Below are positions 26,531-35,633 of a stretch of 64,000 nucleotides of DNA, piece after piece. This DNA is from Bacteroidota bacterium. GTDB taxonomy: Bacteria > Bacteroidota > Bacteroidia > UBA4408. The first letter of the stretch is position 1; the number at the start of each line of letters is the position of its first letter. The notes below the pieces were generated by a model. That model did not search any database and was not told where the DNA came from. It was given only the letters and a program-made list of their open reading frames with translations. The position numbers were made by a program, and so were the translations under genes. The stretch is from contig JADKCP010000003.1 of the NCBI GenBank assembly GCA_016718805.1, forward strand, positions 372,001-436,000, in the 5' to 3' direction.

Positions 26531-26776
26531 TACTTATTAAGGGAGGTAACTCTTGTTAATTAGGAACAAAATCTAGTTTAGATTAGTTGCTAGTAAGAAA
26601 GTTAAAGAGTTAAATTAGTTGCATGCAGCATACAAACAATCTTCAAATAAATGAATTTTGTTATCGGCCAACAATAAGTAGTTGCAGAAGATTTTAAAAC
26701 TTGCACACAAAATTTATTTTGAAATAGTGTTTGGTTTTCATACTTATTCCTAAACTAGTATAAATATAAAAATACC

Positions 26777-27190
26777 ATGTATCAAAGAATTGCTCATATT
26801 GCTTTACTCGTTGACGACTATGATGCCGCTATTGAGTTTTACACCCAAAAACTTGACTTTCATATATTAGAAGATACTAAGTTAAGCGAAGACAAAAGGT
26901 GGGTGATGCTTGCACCTAAAGGGGCCAAAGAGTGTTGTTTGTTATTAGCAAAAGCTTCAAATGAAGAACAAGCGAGCTTTGTTGGTAATCAGACAGGAGG
27001 AAGAGTTTTTTTGTTTTTGTATACAGACGACTTTTGGCGCGATTACGAAAAAATGAAAAGTAGAGGTGTAAAATTTGTTAGGCCACCGCAAGATTTTGAC
27101 TATGGAACAGTTGCTGTATTTGAGGATTTATACGGAAATAAGTGGGACTTAATTGAACCTAACGAAAAGAATAAAGGGTTAAAAAATTGA
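26777..27190 (+). CDS. VOC (glyoxalase/bleomycin-resistance) family protein
   Basis: 137 residues making one vicinal-oxygen-chelate unit of two beta-alpha-beta-beta-beta modules. The first metal ligand is H7 in IAHIALLVDDYD; AIEFYTQKLDF and the closing FEDLYGNKWDLIEP carry the other family positions. Such proteins act as dimers and either isomerise small thiol adducts, cleave C-C bonds or bind antibiotics; the substrate cannot be inferred. It is a stand-alone gene with 246 bp of gene-free AT-rich DNA before it, in which I see nothing else. Confidence 0.75.
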   Translation: MYQRIAHIALLVDDYDAAIEFYTQKLDFHILEDTKLSEDKRWVMLAPKGAKECCLLLAKASNEEQASFVGNQTGGRVFLFLYTDDFWRDYEKMKSRGVKFVRPPQDFDYGTVAVFEDLYGNKWDLIEPNEKNKGLKN

Positions 27191-27423
27191 CAGTTTAGAA
27201 TTACATTAAAGAATGTATTTCCTAAAAATGGGATTTGTGTACTTTGCGTTGTTGCTTCAAAATAGGAAAGGCTGTTCAACCATTGTTGCTTGATGTATGC
27301 AACAACTTGAAAACAGATGGAGAACTTAACAAACAAAAGCTTTAGTACACAAGATAAAATTCTTCTAGCTATTACGACTACTTCTATCGATAACTCAATT
27401 CAATGTAACAGTTGTTTTAAGAT
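27191..27423. other. Gene-free spacer
   Basis: About 230 bp with no frame that looks coding and no clear repeat; it leads into the promoter of the DUF1801 gene. Confidence 0.5.
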
Positions 27424-27454
27424 TTGTGAAACTGTTTTCATAAGATTAAATTTG
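27424..27454 (+). promoter_or_regulatory. Bacteroidota promoter for the DUF1801 gene
   Basis: TTG at 27424-27426, a 20-bp spacer and TAAATTTG at 27447-27454 match both consensus parts. The leader would be about 55 bases. Confidence 0.65.
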
Positions 27455-27514
27455 TATTCAGGCCAATAGTTAATTTGTAATATCAAAAATTAATTCAATA
27501 GAAAGTATTTATCA

Positions 27515-27970
27515 ATGAAGGCAACAGGAAAAACAGTAAACGAAATTTTAACCTCAGTTCCTGCCGATAGAGCAGAAGCTTTTAATAAATTACATGATGT
27601 TATTATAAAAAACCTTCCCAAGGGATTTGAAGCAGCCATTAGTTATGGTGGATTGGGTTATGTTGTTCCACATTCAATTTATCCTTCAGGCTATCATTGC
27701 AAACCGAGCGAACCATTGCCCTTTGCTGCAATTGCTTCCCAAAAAAATACCATTAATTTTTACCATATGGGCATTTATGCAGATACCGATTTATTGAACT
27801 GGTTCGTTGCTGAGTATCCAAAGCACACCAAGCAAAAATTGGACATGGGTAAAAGTTGTATTCGCTTCAAAAAATTTGATGATATTCCCTATAAACTCAT
27901 TGGCGATTTAATGAAAAAGATGAGCGTGAAAATGTGGATTAGTCTTTATGAATCAGCGCTTAAAAAATAA
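27515..27970 (+). CDS. DUF1801 (YdhG-like) family protein
   Basis: 151 residues of the DUF1801 family, seen from VNEILTSVPADRAEAFNKLHDVI at the start, ISYGGLGYVVP in the middle and the LDMGKSCIRFKKFDDIP block that precedes the last helices. The fold is a small alpha/beta domain related to YdhG. Proteins of this group are common and conserved in Bacteroidota, but their biochemical role is not known. It has its own promoter and ends 15 bp from the convergent MocR-type gene. Confidence 0.75.
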   Translation: MKATGKTVNEILTSVPADRAEAFNKLHDVIIKNLPKGFEAAISYGGLGYVVPHSIYPSGYHCKPSEPLPFAAIASQKNTINFYHMGIYADTDLLNWFVAEYPKHTKQKLDMGKSCIRFKKFDDIPYKLIGDLMKKMSVKMWISLYESALKK

Positions 27971-27985
27971 TTCAGCTCAAGTCAC

Positions 27986-29401
27986 TTACCTGTTTGCAGC
28001 TAACTTACCTAATAACTTCAAAGCTCCTTCTACCTTTTCGTTCCATACCAATCCACAATTTAATTTTAAACAATTGTTGTATTGATTTTGTAAGGTAAAC
28101 ATTCGTCCGGGTGCTATACTTATTTGGTGTGCCATAGCGGTATTGTAAAGTTCAACGGTATCGGCGCTTTTGTTTAGCTCTACCCATAAATGCAAACCAC
28201 CTTGCGGTATAGTAACTTTTGTATCATCAGGAAAATACTGACTAATGCAACGTAAAAACTGCAATGAATTTCGGTGTAAAGTTTGCCTTAGTTTTCGCAA
28301 ATGATTTTCATATCGGTCATTTTCTAAAAAACTTCCCACTGCTTCGTGTGTTATTGAACTGGTATAAAGCGAATGGTAATATTTAGTTCGTGAAACTTTT
28401 TCTTTAAACTTACCGGGTACCATCCAGCCTACCCGATAGCCCGGTGCTAGTGTTTTTGAGAAAGAACTACACAAAAGTACCAAACCACCTTCGTCATAGG
28501 TTTTGCAGCAGCTGGGGCGATGTTTTCCAAAATACAAATCCCCAAATAAATCATCTTCAATTAAGGGAACATTGTGTTTTTCCATTAATTTAACAACAGC
28601 CTTTTTATTTTCATCGGGCATGCAACTGCCTAATGGATTGCTGAAATTGCTAACCAGTAAACACAATTTTACTTTTTTTGTTTCCAATGCTTTTTTCAAA
28701 GCATCTACTTCAATACCTGTTATTGGATTGGTAGGTAACTCTAACACTTTTAATCCAAGACTTTTTGCCAAATGTAAAATTCCAAAGTACACGGGACTCT
28801 CAACGGCAATAGTATCGCCACGTTGAGCCAAGGTAAGCATGCAAAAGGAAATTGCATCAATACTCCCAGATGTGGTAATTATATCGTCGGCATTTAATTT
28901 TCCTCCCCACATCAAAGAGCGAATCGCAATTTGTTTTTTCAAATTTTGATTGCCGTATTTGTCATAACTCAATCCTCCGCCTTGTAAGGTACGTGTTGCA
29001 TTCACAATAGCTTTGTTCATTTTTGCTACCGGTAATAATTCAATAGCAGGTACACCAGTTGACAACTCAATTTTTGCTTTACTGATGTTTTGTGAAACAG
29101 TAAAAATAATTTCTTCAGTGCCATCTTCAATTTTAGCAACGATGGGCTTACTAGTTTGAGGAACATTTTTAAAATGCTTATGGGCATAAGAAACATAATA
29201 ACCCGACTGTGGGCGTGATTCAATTAATCCGCGGCATTCCAATTCAAAATACGATTGTTGCGCAGTGCTTATACTTACTCCTTTTTCAAGAGCCACTGTT
29301 CTTAAGGAGGGCAATTTGTCACCTATTTTAAGAACATCACTTTTGATTTGATGTTCCACGTTATTCGCAATCTGTAAATAGAGTAATTCGTTTTTATTCA
29401 T
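27986..29401 (-). CDS. MocR/PdxR-type regulator (GntR helix-turn-helix fused to aminotransferase domain)
   Basis: 471 residues. Residues 1-72 are a GntR winged helix (LPSLRTVALEKGVSISTAQQSYFELECRGLIESRPQSGYYV). Residues 105-471 are a fold-type-I aminotransferase domain with the PLP lysine K316 in SSFSKTLAPGYRVGW and the NPLG and DD segments that hold the cofactor. Such MocR proteins sense PLP or an amino compound and control a neighbouring gene. Here the divergent neighbour encodes a pyridoxamine-phosphate-oxidase-like flavoprotein, which points to vitamin B6 as the signal, as in PdxR. The shared 115-bp spacer holds an operator-like set of repeats. Confidence 0.85.
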   Translation of the reverse strand: MNKNELLYLQIANNVEHQIKSDVLKIGDKLPSLRTVALEKGVSISTAQQSYFELECRGLIESRPQSGYYVSYAHKHFKNVPQTSKPIVAKIEDGTEEIIFTVSQNISKAKIELSTGVPAIELLPVAKMNKAIVNATRTLQGGGLSYDKYGNQNLKKQIAIRSLMWGGKLNADDIITTSGSIDAISFCMLTLAQRGDTIAVESPVYFGILHLAKSLGLKVLELPTNPITGIEVDALKKALETKKVKLCLLVSNFSNPLGSCMPDENKKAVVKLMEKHNVPLIEDDLFGDLYFGKHRPSCCKTYDEGGLVLLCSSFSKTLAPGYRVGWMVPGKFKEKVSRTKYYHSLYTSSITHEAVGSFLENDRYENHLRKLRQTLHRNSLQFLRCISQYFPDDTKVTIPQGGLHLWVELNKSADTVELYNTAMAHQISIAPGRMFTLQNQYNNCLKLNCGLVWNEKVEGALKLLGKLAANR

Positions 29402-29414
29402 TCGGTAAAAATAA

Positions 29415-29451
29415 CTGTACTGGTCATAATATACAAATTTGTATCTGTGCT
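29415..29451. promoter_or_regulatory. Putative MocR operator between divergent genes
   Basis: A perfect 14-bp palindrome ATACAAATTTGTAT (29431-29444) lies between two direct half-sites, CTGTACT at 29415-29421 and CTGTGCT at 29445-29451, 30 bp apart (about three helical turns). MocR dimers are known to bind spaced direct repeats overlapping the divergent promoters, so this layout fits autoregulation plus control of the downstream flavoprotein. Confidence 0.5.
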
Positions 29452-29516
29452 ATTATTCTTGAATGCTTGACTTTTGTGGCTGAGAGTAGAGTATTCTAAT
29501 ATTAAAAATTAATCCC

Positions 29517-30155
29517 ATGGAATTTAATAAAGTAGTAAGAGGAGCGAAACGCGAAATGAACAATGAAGATAGTGTGTATGCAATTTTGGATGCAGGTTTT
29601 ATGTGTCATGTTGCATTTCAGCATCAAGGGCAAGCAATGATGATTCCTACAGCTTATGGTAGGGTAGGCGACACTTTGTATATACATGGTTCAACAAAGA
29701 ATTTTATGCTCAATCAAATTTTAGATGGACAAACAATTTGCATTAGTGTTACGCATTTAGACGGAATTGTATTGGCTAAAAGTCTGTTTCATACATCGGT
29801 TAATTATCGCTCAACTGTATTGTTTGGTAAGGCTGTGCTGGTGGAAGATGAAAAGGAAAGAATGGATGGATTGAAAAGTATTACAGAAAATATTGTGAAA
29901 GGAAGATGGAGCGAAGTGGAGGTTGGTGATGAAAACCAATTGAAAGCTACGATGATAATTAAATTCACTATTGATAAGGCATCCGCGAAAATTAGAAACG
30001 AAGGTCCCATCGGAGATGATTCAATACTTAATGAGGTGTGGAGTGGGCATATTCCGCTTGTTATGAAAGCCGATGAGCCTCTACAAGATAAGAAGTTTGG
30101 AGTAGTATTGGAAATGAGCGAATCGGTGAAAAATTATTATGAAAAGCATAAGTAG
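29517..30155 (+). CDS. Pyridoxamine 5'-phosphate oxidase-like FMN-binding protein
   Basis: 212 residues of the split-barrel flavin-binding family. The N-terminal part (VYAILDAGFMCHVAFQHQGQAMMIPTAYGRVGDTLYIHGS) and the central LFHTSVNYRSTVLFGKA block match the PNPOx-like group often named 'pyridoxamine 5'-phosphate oxidase family'. True PdxH motifs are not evident, so oxidase action on PNP/PMP is not assured; members may instead be FMN-dependent reductases or bind heme. Divergent pairing with a MocR regulator is a common arrangement. An Asp/Glu racemase-like gene follows after 18 bp and may share the transcript. Confidence 0.75.
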   Translation: MEFNKVVRGAKREMNNEDSVYAILDAGFMCHVAFQHQGQAMMIPTAYGRVGDTLYIHGSTKNFMLNQILDGQTICISVTHLDGIVLAKSLFHTSVNYRSTVLFGKAVLVEDEKERMDGLKSITENIVKGRWSEVEVGDENQLKATMIIKFTIDKASAKIRNEGPIGDDSILNEVWSGHIPLVMKADEPLQDKKFGVVLEMSESVKNYYEKHK

Positions 30156-30173
30156 GTAATTTAAAATAAAGGC

Positions 30174-30872
30174 ATGAAAACCTTAGGTCTTATTGGAGGA
30201 ATCAGCTATCATTCAACTGCAGCTTATTATAAGTTAGTGAATGAACAAGTTAATGAATTAGCTGGAGATAACCATGCCGCAAAACTAGTGTTGTATTCAG
30301 TGAACTATAACGATTTTAAGCAATTGCAAAGCATTAACGATTGGAAAGCAATTGCAACCATGCTTAGCGATATAGCCATTAAACTTGAAAATGTTGGAGC
30401 CGATTGCATTGTACTTTGTTGCAATACCGCACACAAAATTGCTGCTGATATTAAGTGTAAGATAAACATACCTTTCTTGCATATAGCAGATGAAACCGCC
30501 AAGGAAATTGACAAGCACAATTTGAAAAAAGTAGCATTGCTTGGTACAAAGTTTATCATGGAAGATCCTTTTTTTAGTACTTGTATAGGCAATTATGGAA
30601 TTGATACCATACTGCCCGGTAAAGATGAACAAGAAGTAATACATGATACAATATTGAATGAACTGGCTAAAGGTTTTTTATCATATGAATCAAGAAATAA
30701 AATTCGAAGAATTATTCAAAATTTAAAAGAAAGGGGAGCAGAAGCAGTAATCTTGGGATGCACAGAATTGGGATTGTTTCTGCAAGATGCTGAGTGCGAA
30801 GTAAAATTTTTCGATACAATGAGTATTCATGCTAAAGCAGCAGTTGATTTTGCACTTTGTACAACTGAATAG
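30174..30872 (+). CDS. Aspartate/glutamate racemase-family protein
   Basis: 232 residues of the Asp/Glu racemase superfamily. The N terminus TLGLIGGISYHSTAAYY is typical, and both catalytic cysteine motifs are present: CCNTAH (C83) and GCTELG (C196), each with the following Asn-Thr or Thr-Glu. The PLP-independent two-base mechanism interconverts L- and D-aspartate or -glutamate. The closest general type is the aspartate racemase group rather than MurI, because of the GGxSxxST start. It lies 18 bp behind the flavoprotein gene, so the two are probably one operon under MocR control. Confidence 0.8.
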   Translation: MKTLGLIGGISYHSTAAYYKLVNEQVNELAGDNHAAKLVLYSVNYNDFKQLQSINDWKAIATMLSDIAIKLENVGADCIVLCCNTAHKIAADIKCKINIPFLHIADETAKEIDKHNLKKVALLGTKFIMEDPFFSTCIGNYGIDTILPGKDEQEVIHDTILNELAKGFLSYESRNKIRRIIQNLKERGAEAVILGCTELGLFLQDAECEVKFFDTMSIHAKAAVDFALCTTE

Positions 30873-31055
30873 AATGGCTTTAACAAGTTGTAAGTTTCCG
30901 AAATAGATGAACTAACGTACTGTTTTTACTTACCCGTTTTAGTTAATGGAATAGTCAAGCAATAGGTTAGATTCAAAAGCAATGCGAGAAACGAAATGAA
31001 CCTATTTTATCAAAAAAAGATTAAAAGTTTTCTAAAAATAAATAAGGTAATAAGG

Positions 31056-31562
31056 ATGCAGTCAATGTACACATATCGTGAAGGAAATTTAAATGACTTA
31101 GCGCAAATAAAGGAGTTAACTTTGCTTGCTTATCTGAAATATAAAAATGAAATTTCTAAGGAGAGTATAGCTACCTGGATTGAAAATCTTGAAAGTGAAA
31201 CTACTTACGTCGAACTTTTAAAAAGCGCTTCTAGTTTTATCTGTGAGAACGAACACAAAATTATTGGAAGCGCCTTTCTAATTCCTAATGGCAACCCTTA
31301 TAAATGGTTTCAAGCGGATTGGACTTACATAAGGATGGTTGCAGTTCACTCAGATTTTGAAGGAAATGGAATTGGTAAAAAGTTAACACAACTGTGCATC
31401 GATAAAGCAATTGAAAATGATGAGAAGTGTATTGCTTTACACACTTCTGAATTTCAACATGCAGCAAGACACATCTATGAAAGCATGGGTTTTGTAAGAA
31501 CAAAGGAGCTCGGATTATTATTTGGTAAACACTACTATTTGTATACACTTCAATTGAAATAA
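31056..31562 (+). CDS. GNAT N-acetyltransferase
   Basis: A GNAT domain of about 165 residues. The frame opens at 30996, but the ATG at 31056 (or 31065) puts the start right before the first strand MYTYREGNLNDLAQI, which is usual for the family. The acetyl-CoA loop is VAVHSDFEGNGIGKKLTQLC, the Q/R-x2-G-x-G/A form with FEGNGIG. The final strands (HAARHIYESMGFVRTKELG) are also canonical. The substrate is unknown. It is followed 2 bp later by a second, only distantly related GNAT gene. Confidence 0.75.
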   Translation: MQSMYTYREGNLNDLAQIKELTLLAYLKYKNEISKESIATWIENLESETTYVELLKSASSFICENEHKIIGSAFLIPNGNPYKWFQADWTYIRMVAVHSDFEGNGIGKKLTQLCIDKAIENDEKCIALHTSEFQHAARHIYESMGFVRTKELGLLFGKHYYLYTLQLK

Positions 31563-31564
31563 TT

Positions 31565-32041
31565 ATGAACTTTAATTATTATAAAGCAACAGTAGCTGAT
31601 GTTGAAACTTTGGTGGAAAAAAGAATTTTATTTTCACTTGAATTAGCAGGCGAACAAAGTGAAGAAGCAATTCAATTTTTAAGAAAACAAATGACCAACT
31701 ATTTTGCGAAATCAATAGTTGATAACAGCTCTATTTCAATTATTGCAAAAGACAAGGATACTGTTGCAGGTATAGGCTCTATTCATTTGCGAGAAATGCC
31801 GGGTAATTTTAAAAACCCGTCGGGAAGATGGGGCTATATTATGAATATGTATACCATTCCTGAATATAGAAGAAAGGGAATTTGTAAAAACATTTTGAGA
31901 ATTTTACTCGAAGAAGGTAAGAAAATAGGATTAACCGCTTTTGAATTACATGCGACTAAAGAGGGAGAAATGGTGTATACTCAGGAAGGATTTATTCGAC
32001 ACAACGAACCAACTTTAAGGTATTTATTGAATCAAAATTGA
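31565..32041 (+). CDS. GNAT N-acetyltransferase
   Basis: 158 residues of the GNAT superfamily with the full fold. The strand-4 and acetyl-CoA loop region reads IMNMYTIPEYRRKGICKNILR, with R-R-K-G-I as the Q/R-x2-G-x form. GFIRHNEPTLRY at the C terminus is the last helix-strand unit. The stop of the previous GNAT gene and this start are only 2 bp apart, so the two are translated together, but the sequences differ too much for a recent tandem duplication. The substrate cannot be inferred. Confidence 0.75.
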   Translation: MNFNYYKATVADVETLVEKRILFSLELAGEQSEEAIQFLRKQMTNYFAKSIVDNSSISIIAKDKDTVAGIGSIHLREMPGNFKNPSGRWGYIMNMYTIPEYRRKGICKNILRILLEEGKKIGLTAFELHATKEGEMVYTQEGFIRHNEPTLRYLLNQN

Positions 32042-32242
32042 ATGATACAGTTACAATTTATTTGCAATTAAGTTGGATCAAGTCTATTAATTGTAAGTTA
32101 AAATTTTATTGAATACTCGATTAGCAGAATATAAAAGCAATGCTGAGTAAGCACAAAGTAAATGCATATCTTTCATTATAATTTGAAGTAAACGATAATC
32201 ACTTTATATAGACTAAGTAGAATGATTTAAATTGAATGTTCA

Positions 32243-33343
32243 ATGAAACTATTTTTGTTCACTTTTTTTGTACTTCCTTTTCAGCTTTTATTCGCCCAGA
32301 ATATAGATAGTATTCGCAATATTCTTGATAGTACCTATGCCAGTGCTCCTTTTTTTGGAACAATTTTAATAAGTAAGAATAATAAAGTAATTTTTGAAAA
32401 AAGCTACGGATATGCTGATGTAATTTCAAAGAAAAATTTGACAAAAGAAAACTCTTTTCAGATTGCCTCCATTTCAAAACAGTTTACCGCTTATGGAATA
32501 ATGATTTTAAAAAGTAAAGGATTGCTTCAGTATGACAGTATGGTTTGCAAGTACCTTCCAACTTTTCCATACAAGAATATTACAATCAGGCATTTGTTAA
32601 ACCATACATCCGGTCTTCCTAACTTTTGGGATGATATAAGAACCAAGATGGATACCACCAAATCCTTTGGCAACAATGAAGTTTTAACTTATTTAATTCA
32701 ACATCAACTGCCCTTGCAGTATAATCCCGGAACAAAATTTCAGTATGCCGATATAGGGTATGATTTTTTAGCATTGGTAATTGAGCATGTTTCCGGAATG
32801 AGCTATCAAAAATTTATGCAGCAATTTATTTTCAAACCGCTAAAAATGAATAATACTTTCGCGCTGATGGTAACAGATATTCGGCGCATACAAAATAATC
32901 AATTAGCTTATGGACATGCGTTTGAAAATGGAACTTTTACACATGCCCACCTTCAACCCAAGTATAATTTTGTATCTTATTTAGGTGATTTTTATGGTGA
33001 TGGTTCAGTGGTTAGCACTGCCAGAGATTTAGCAATTTGGGACGAAGCACTTAAGAAATGCAACTTGTTGCCCTGTGAAATTCAAAATGAGGCATTCGAA
33101 GTACCAACTTACAATGGTGAAATTATTTATGCCCGAACAAATCCAGACATTGCTTATGGCTTTGGTTGGTTTTTAAAGAATACACCATCCGGAAAATTGG
33201 TTTATCACAGTGGTGGTCATCCCGGGAACTCGCATGTAATGTACCGCTTGTTGGACAAGAATATCACCTTTATTTTTTTATCAAATGCTGAAACATCCAA
33301 CTTAAAAGGATTACGAAACAGAATACTTCAAATGCTAAATTAG
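32243..33343 (+). CDS. Exported serine hydrolase (beta-lactamase/PBP4-like), YAD variant
   Basis: 366 residues with a signal peptide (1-18, ending LFAQ). It belongs to the class-C beta-lactamase/DD-peptidase-like hydrolases: nucleophile motif S76-I-S-K79 (QIASISKQFTAYG), then LLNHTSGLP at 118-126. The second motif, usually Y-x-N, reads Y168-A-D170, with Asp in place of Asn. The third motif position is HSGGHPG. The protein is periplasmic. Such enzymes are esterases, D-aminopeptidases or carboxypeptidases; the Asn-to-Asp change may alter or weaken activity. A related hydrolase follows two genes downstream, with a cupin gene in between. Confidence 0.75.
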   Translation: MKLFLFTFFVLPFQLLFAQNIDSIRNILDSTYASAPFFGTILISKNNKVIFEKSYGYADVISKKNLTKENSFQIASISKQFTAYGIMILKSKGLLQYDSMVCKYLPTFPYKNITIRHLLNHTSGLPNFWDDIRTKMDTTKSFGNNEVLTYLIQHQLPLQYNPGTKFQYADIGYDFLALVIEHVSGMSYQKFMQQFIFKPLKMNNTFALMVTDIRRIQNNQLAYGHAFENGTFTHAHLQPKYNFVSYLGDFYGDGSVVSTARDLAIWDEALKKCNLLPCEIQNEAFEVPTYNGEIIYARTNPDIAYGFGWFLKNTPSGKLVYHSGGHPGNSHVMYRLLDKNITFIFLSNAETSNLKGLRNRILQMLN

Positions 33344-33481
33344 CTTAATTGTACAGAATAAACTCAATGAAAAGATTACAAATTAAGGCTTCTGTTAGTT
33401 TGTTGATTTGCGAGTTTAGAAAAGTGGAGTTTAATAATTGAAGTAGGAGCATTGTTAAATAGAATTTAAATACTAAGTAAG

Positions 33482-33826
33482 ATGTTGAATATACCATTTC
33501 AAAAGATTGACTGGAGTACAATTGAAAAAGTTGAATATAAAGGAGAAAGTGGCAAAGCCCACTGGCAGACTTTGCTATTTGCCGGACTTCGATTGCGTAT
33601 TGTAGAATATTCGGGCAGTTATGTTGCTGATCATTGGTGCAAAAAAGGGCATATTGTGCATTGTCTTGAAGGAGAGTTTATTTCAGAGTTGCAAAGCGGT
33701 GAAAAAATTAAACTAACGAAAGGAGATAGTTACGTAGTGTCGGATGATTTGAGTTCACATCGCTCGGTAACTAAAAATGGCACAAAGCTGCTGATTATTG
33801 ATGGTGATTTTTTAAAGAGTAATTGA
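33482..33826 (+). CDS. DHCW-motif cupin-fold protein
   Basis: 114 residues of the small cupin family named for its conserved Asp-His-Cys-Trp motif. Here the residues occur as ADHWCKKGHIVHCLEGEF at about 49-66, so D, H, W, C and a further pair of histidines are in place to bind a metal. The first part (IPFQKIDW, GKAHWQTL) and the YVVSDDLSSHRS segment are equally typical. The family is widespread and conserved but has no known function. It is placed between two serine hydrolase genes on the same strand, with spacers of 138 and 44 bp. Confidence 0.8.
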   Translation: MLNIPFQKIDWSTIEKVEYKGESGKAHWQTLLFAGLRLRIVEYSGSYVADHWCKKGHIVHCLEGEFISELQSGEKIKLTKGDSYVVSDDLSSHRSVTKNGTKLLIIDGDFLKSN

Positions 33827-33870
33827 ATTAGTGAATAAATCGAAAACAAAATTTTAAAACCAAAACACTT

Positions 33871-35154
33871 ATGTCTAAAATTAACTTTTCAATTTTAGTA
33901 GCTTTCTTTATTTGCTTCACACTAACTGCAAATTCACAACAAAAGGAGTTTAATACTTATTATACTGAACTCCATAAGTTAAATCAGTTCAATGGAAATG
34001 TTTTGGTTGCAAAAGACAAGGCTATACTATTTCAAAATTCGTATAACATAACCGGAGTAAATGATAGCTTTAAGGTGGACCAACAAAGTAAATTTATTAT
34101 TGCTTCTGTTTCCAAAGTGTTTATTAAAGTAGCAATACTAAAGTTAGCTGAGCTAGGAAAATTAAATCTCTCTGATAGCTTGGCTAAATTTTTACCTGAT
34201 TTTCCGAATGCAAGTAAGATAACCGTTGAACAATTACTATTTCATAAATCGGGTCTGCCAAGAGAAATAAGCGATTACGAAAAGTATGATAAGTTGAGTT
34301 TAAAGCAAGCTATTGATATGGCCCGAAAAGAATCATTAGTATTTGAACCTAATACGCAAACTGCCTATTCAAACGTTGGATATTTTTTACTTCATTACAT
34401 CATAGAAAAGGCTTCCGGAAAAAACTATTTTTCTTTCATGCAAGAAGATGTTTTCAGTAAGTTAAAATTGGAGAACACTTTTGAATACAATAATGCTGCA
34501 GATAAAAGCAATTTTGTTTTTGGTTTTACAAATGAAAATGACAGGATAGAAGCTACTGAAACAAAAACTATAAATCAGTTTGAAACTGGAAATATTATTA
34601 CCACCATAAGCGATTTGTATAAATTCAGTCAAGAAATAATTTCTTCAAAGTTTATTTCAGAGAAGTCTAAAGCGGTTTTGTTTAAAAATGATAGCATGCT
34701 TGTGCAAGCAGGTGGTAGAAAGGGTTATAGAGCCTACTTAAGCATTAATTTAAAAAGCCGTACAACCATTATTTTTCTTTCCAATCAAACAAATATTCCA
34801 TTTGAGGAAATCGTAAAGGCAAGCACTAGTATTAGTGAAAACAAGCCATTTCAACTTCCAAAAGTTATTTCAAGAAAGGAAATTGACTTGCCCACTGAAA
34901 TTTTAAAAAAGTATGAAGGTGTTTTTGTTTCTAAGGAACATAAATTACACTATACACTAAAAGTAGTTGAGAAAAAATTAGTTATAATTGAACCCGATGA
35001 TACACGCACTAAATTGTATGCTGAAGATGAAAACAATTTTTTCGACGACCCAAAATCAAGTGACAATTATACATTCATACAAAACGAAAAGGGTGAAATA
35101 ACGACTTTGCAAATAGCTACTAGTGGAATAAAGTTTATTTTGAAAAAGGAGTAA
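33871..35154 (+). CDS. Exported serine hydrolase (beta-lactamase family)
   Basis: 427 residues with a signal peptide (1-22, ending TANSQ). The penicillin-binding fold is shown by S79-V-S-K82 (IIASVSKVF), LLFHKSGLP at about 122-130 and an intact Y166-S-N168. The third motif in the Gly-rich segment AGGRKGYRAY is less regular. The last 100 residues (from KYEGVFV) form the extra beta domain often seen at the C terminus of these enzymes. It is periplasmic; the substrate is unknown. It differs from the hydrolase at 32243 in the second motif and in having the added domain. Confidence 0.8.
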   Translation: MSKINFSILVAFFICFTLTANSQQKEFNTYYTELHKLNQFNGNVLVAKDKAILFQNSYNITGVNDSFKVDQQSKFIIASVSKVFIKVAILKLAELGKLNLSDSLAKFLPDFPNASKITVEQLLFHKSGLPREISDYEKYDKLSLKQAIDMARKESLVFEPNTQTAYSNVGYFLLHYIIEKASGKNYFSFMQEDVFSKLKLENTFEYNNAADKSNFVFGFTNENDRIEATETKTINQFETGNIITTISDLYKFSQEIISSKFISEKSKAVLFKNDSMLVQAGGRKGYRAYLSINLKSRTTIIFLSNQTNIPFEEIVKASTSISENKPFQLPKVISRKEIDLPTEILKKYEGVFVSKEHKLHYTLKVVEKKLVIIEPDDTRTKLYAEDENNFFDDPKSSDNYTFIQNEKGEITTLQIATSGIKFILKKE

Positions 35155-35633
35155 TTCAAAAATAACTTCGATATAGTATTGAATTAAGTGTATCATTGCA
35201 AGTAAGAATAATTGTAATTACATAAAGAGCGAATTAAGCAAAAAGCTTGATACAGGGTATATGAATTCTCATTCATAACAGCCTTGAACAACGATGAAAT
35301 CTTTCTAAGCAGGATATAGTCTTTTTTTCTTTGGTCCATGTTTTCTAATATCTGTAACGAACAACTGGTTCAATTTTTCACACTTGACTTTAATTTCAAA
35401 AACAGTCGTATGCTAACACACTCGACTAATAACATTTGTTTGTTTAAAGGACAAGTTCTTAGTTAGTAAACTAGTAAAATATGGCTTCAAAGAAGTATAA
35501 AATTTAGGCCATTCTTGCAATGTAATGGAGGTAAATTAATTCACTCATCAAATTTTCATTTGGCTGAAAATGTCGAAGTATTGTCTGTTTGTTTGAATAT
35601 TTTTTTGCAACTTTTACAAAAAATTGATACAGC
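35155..35633. other. 479-bp gene-free spacer
   Basis: AT-rich DNA without a coding frame that I can support on either strand, no clear inverted repeat, and no full promoter match; the promoter of the GlxA-type gene must lie here but I cannot place it. Confidence 0.5.
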
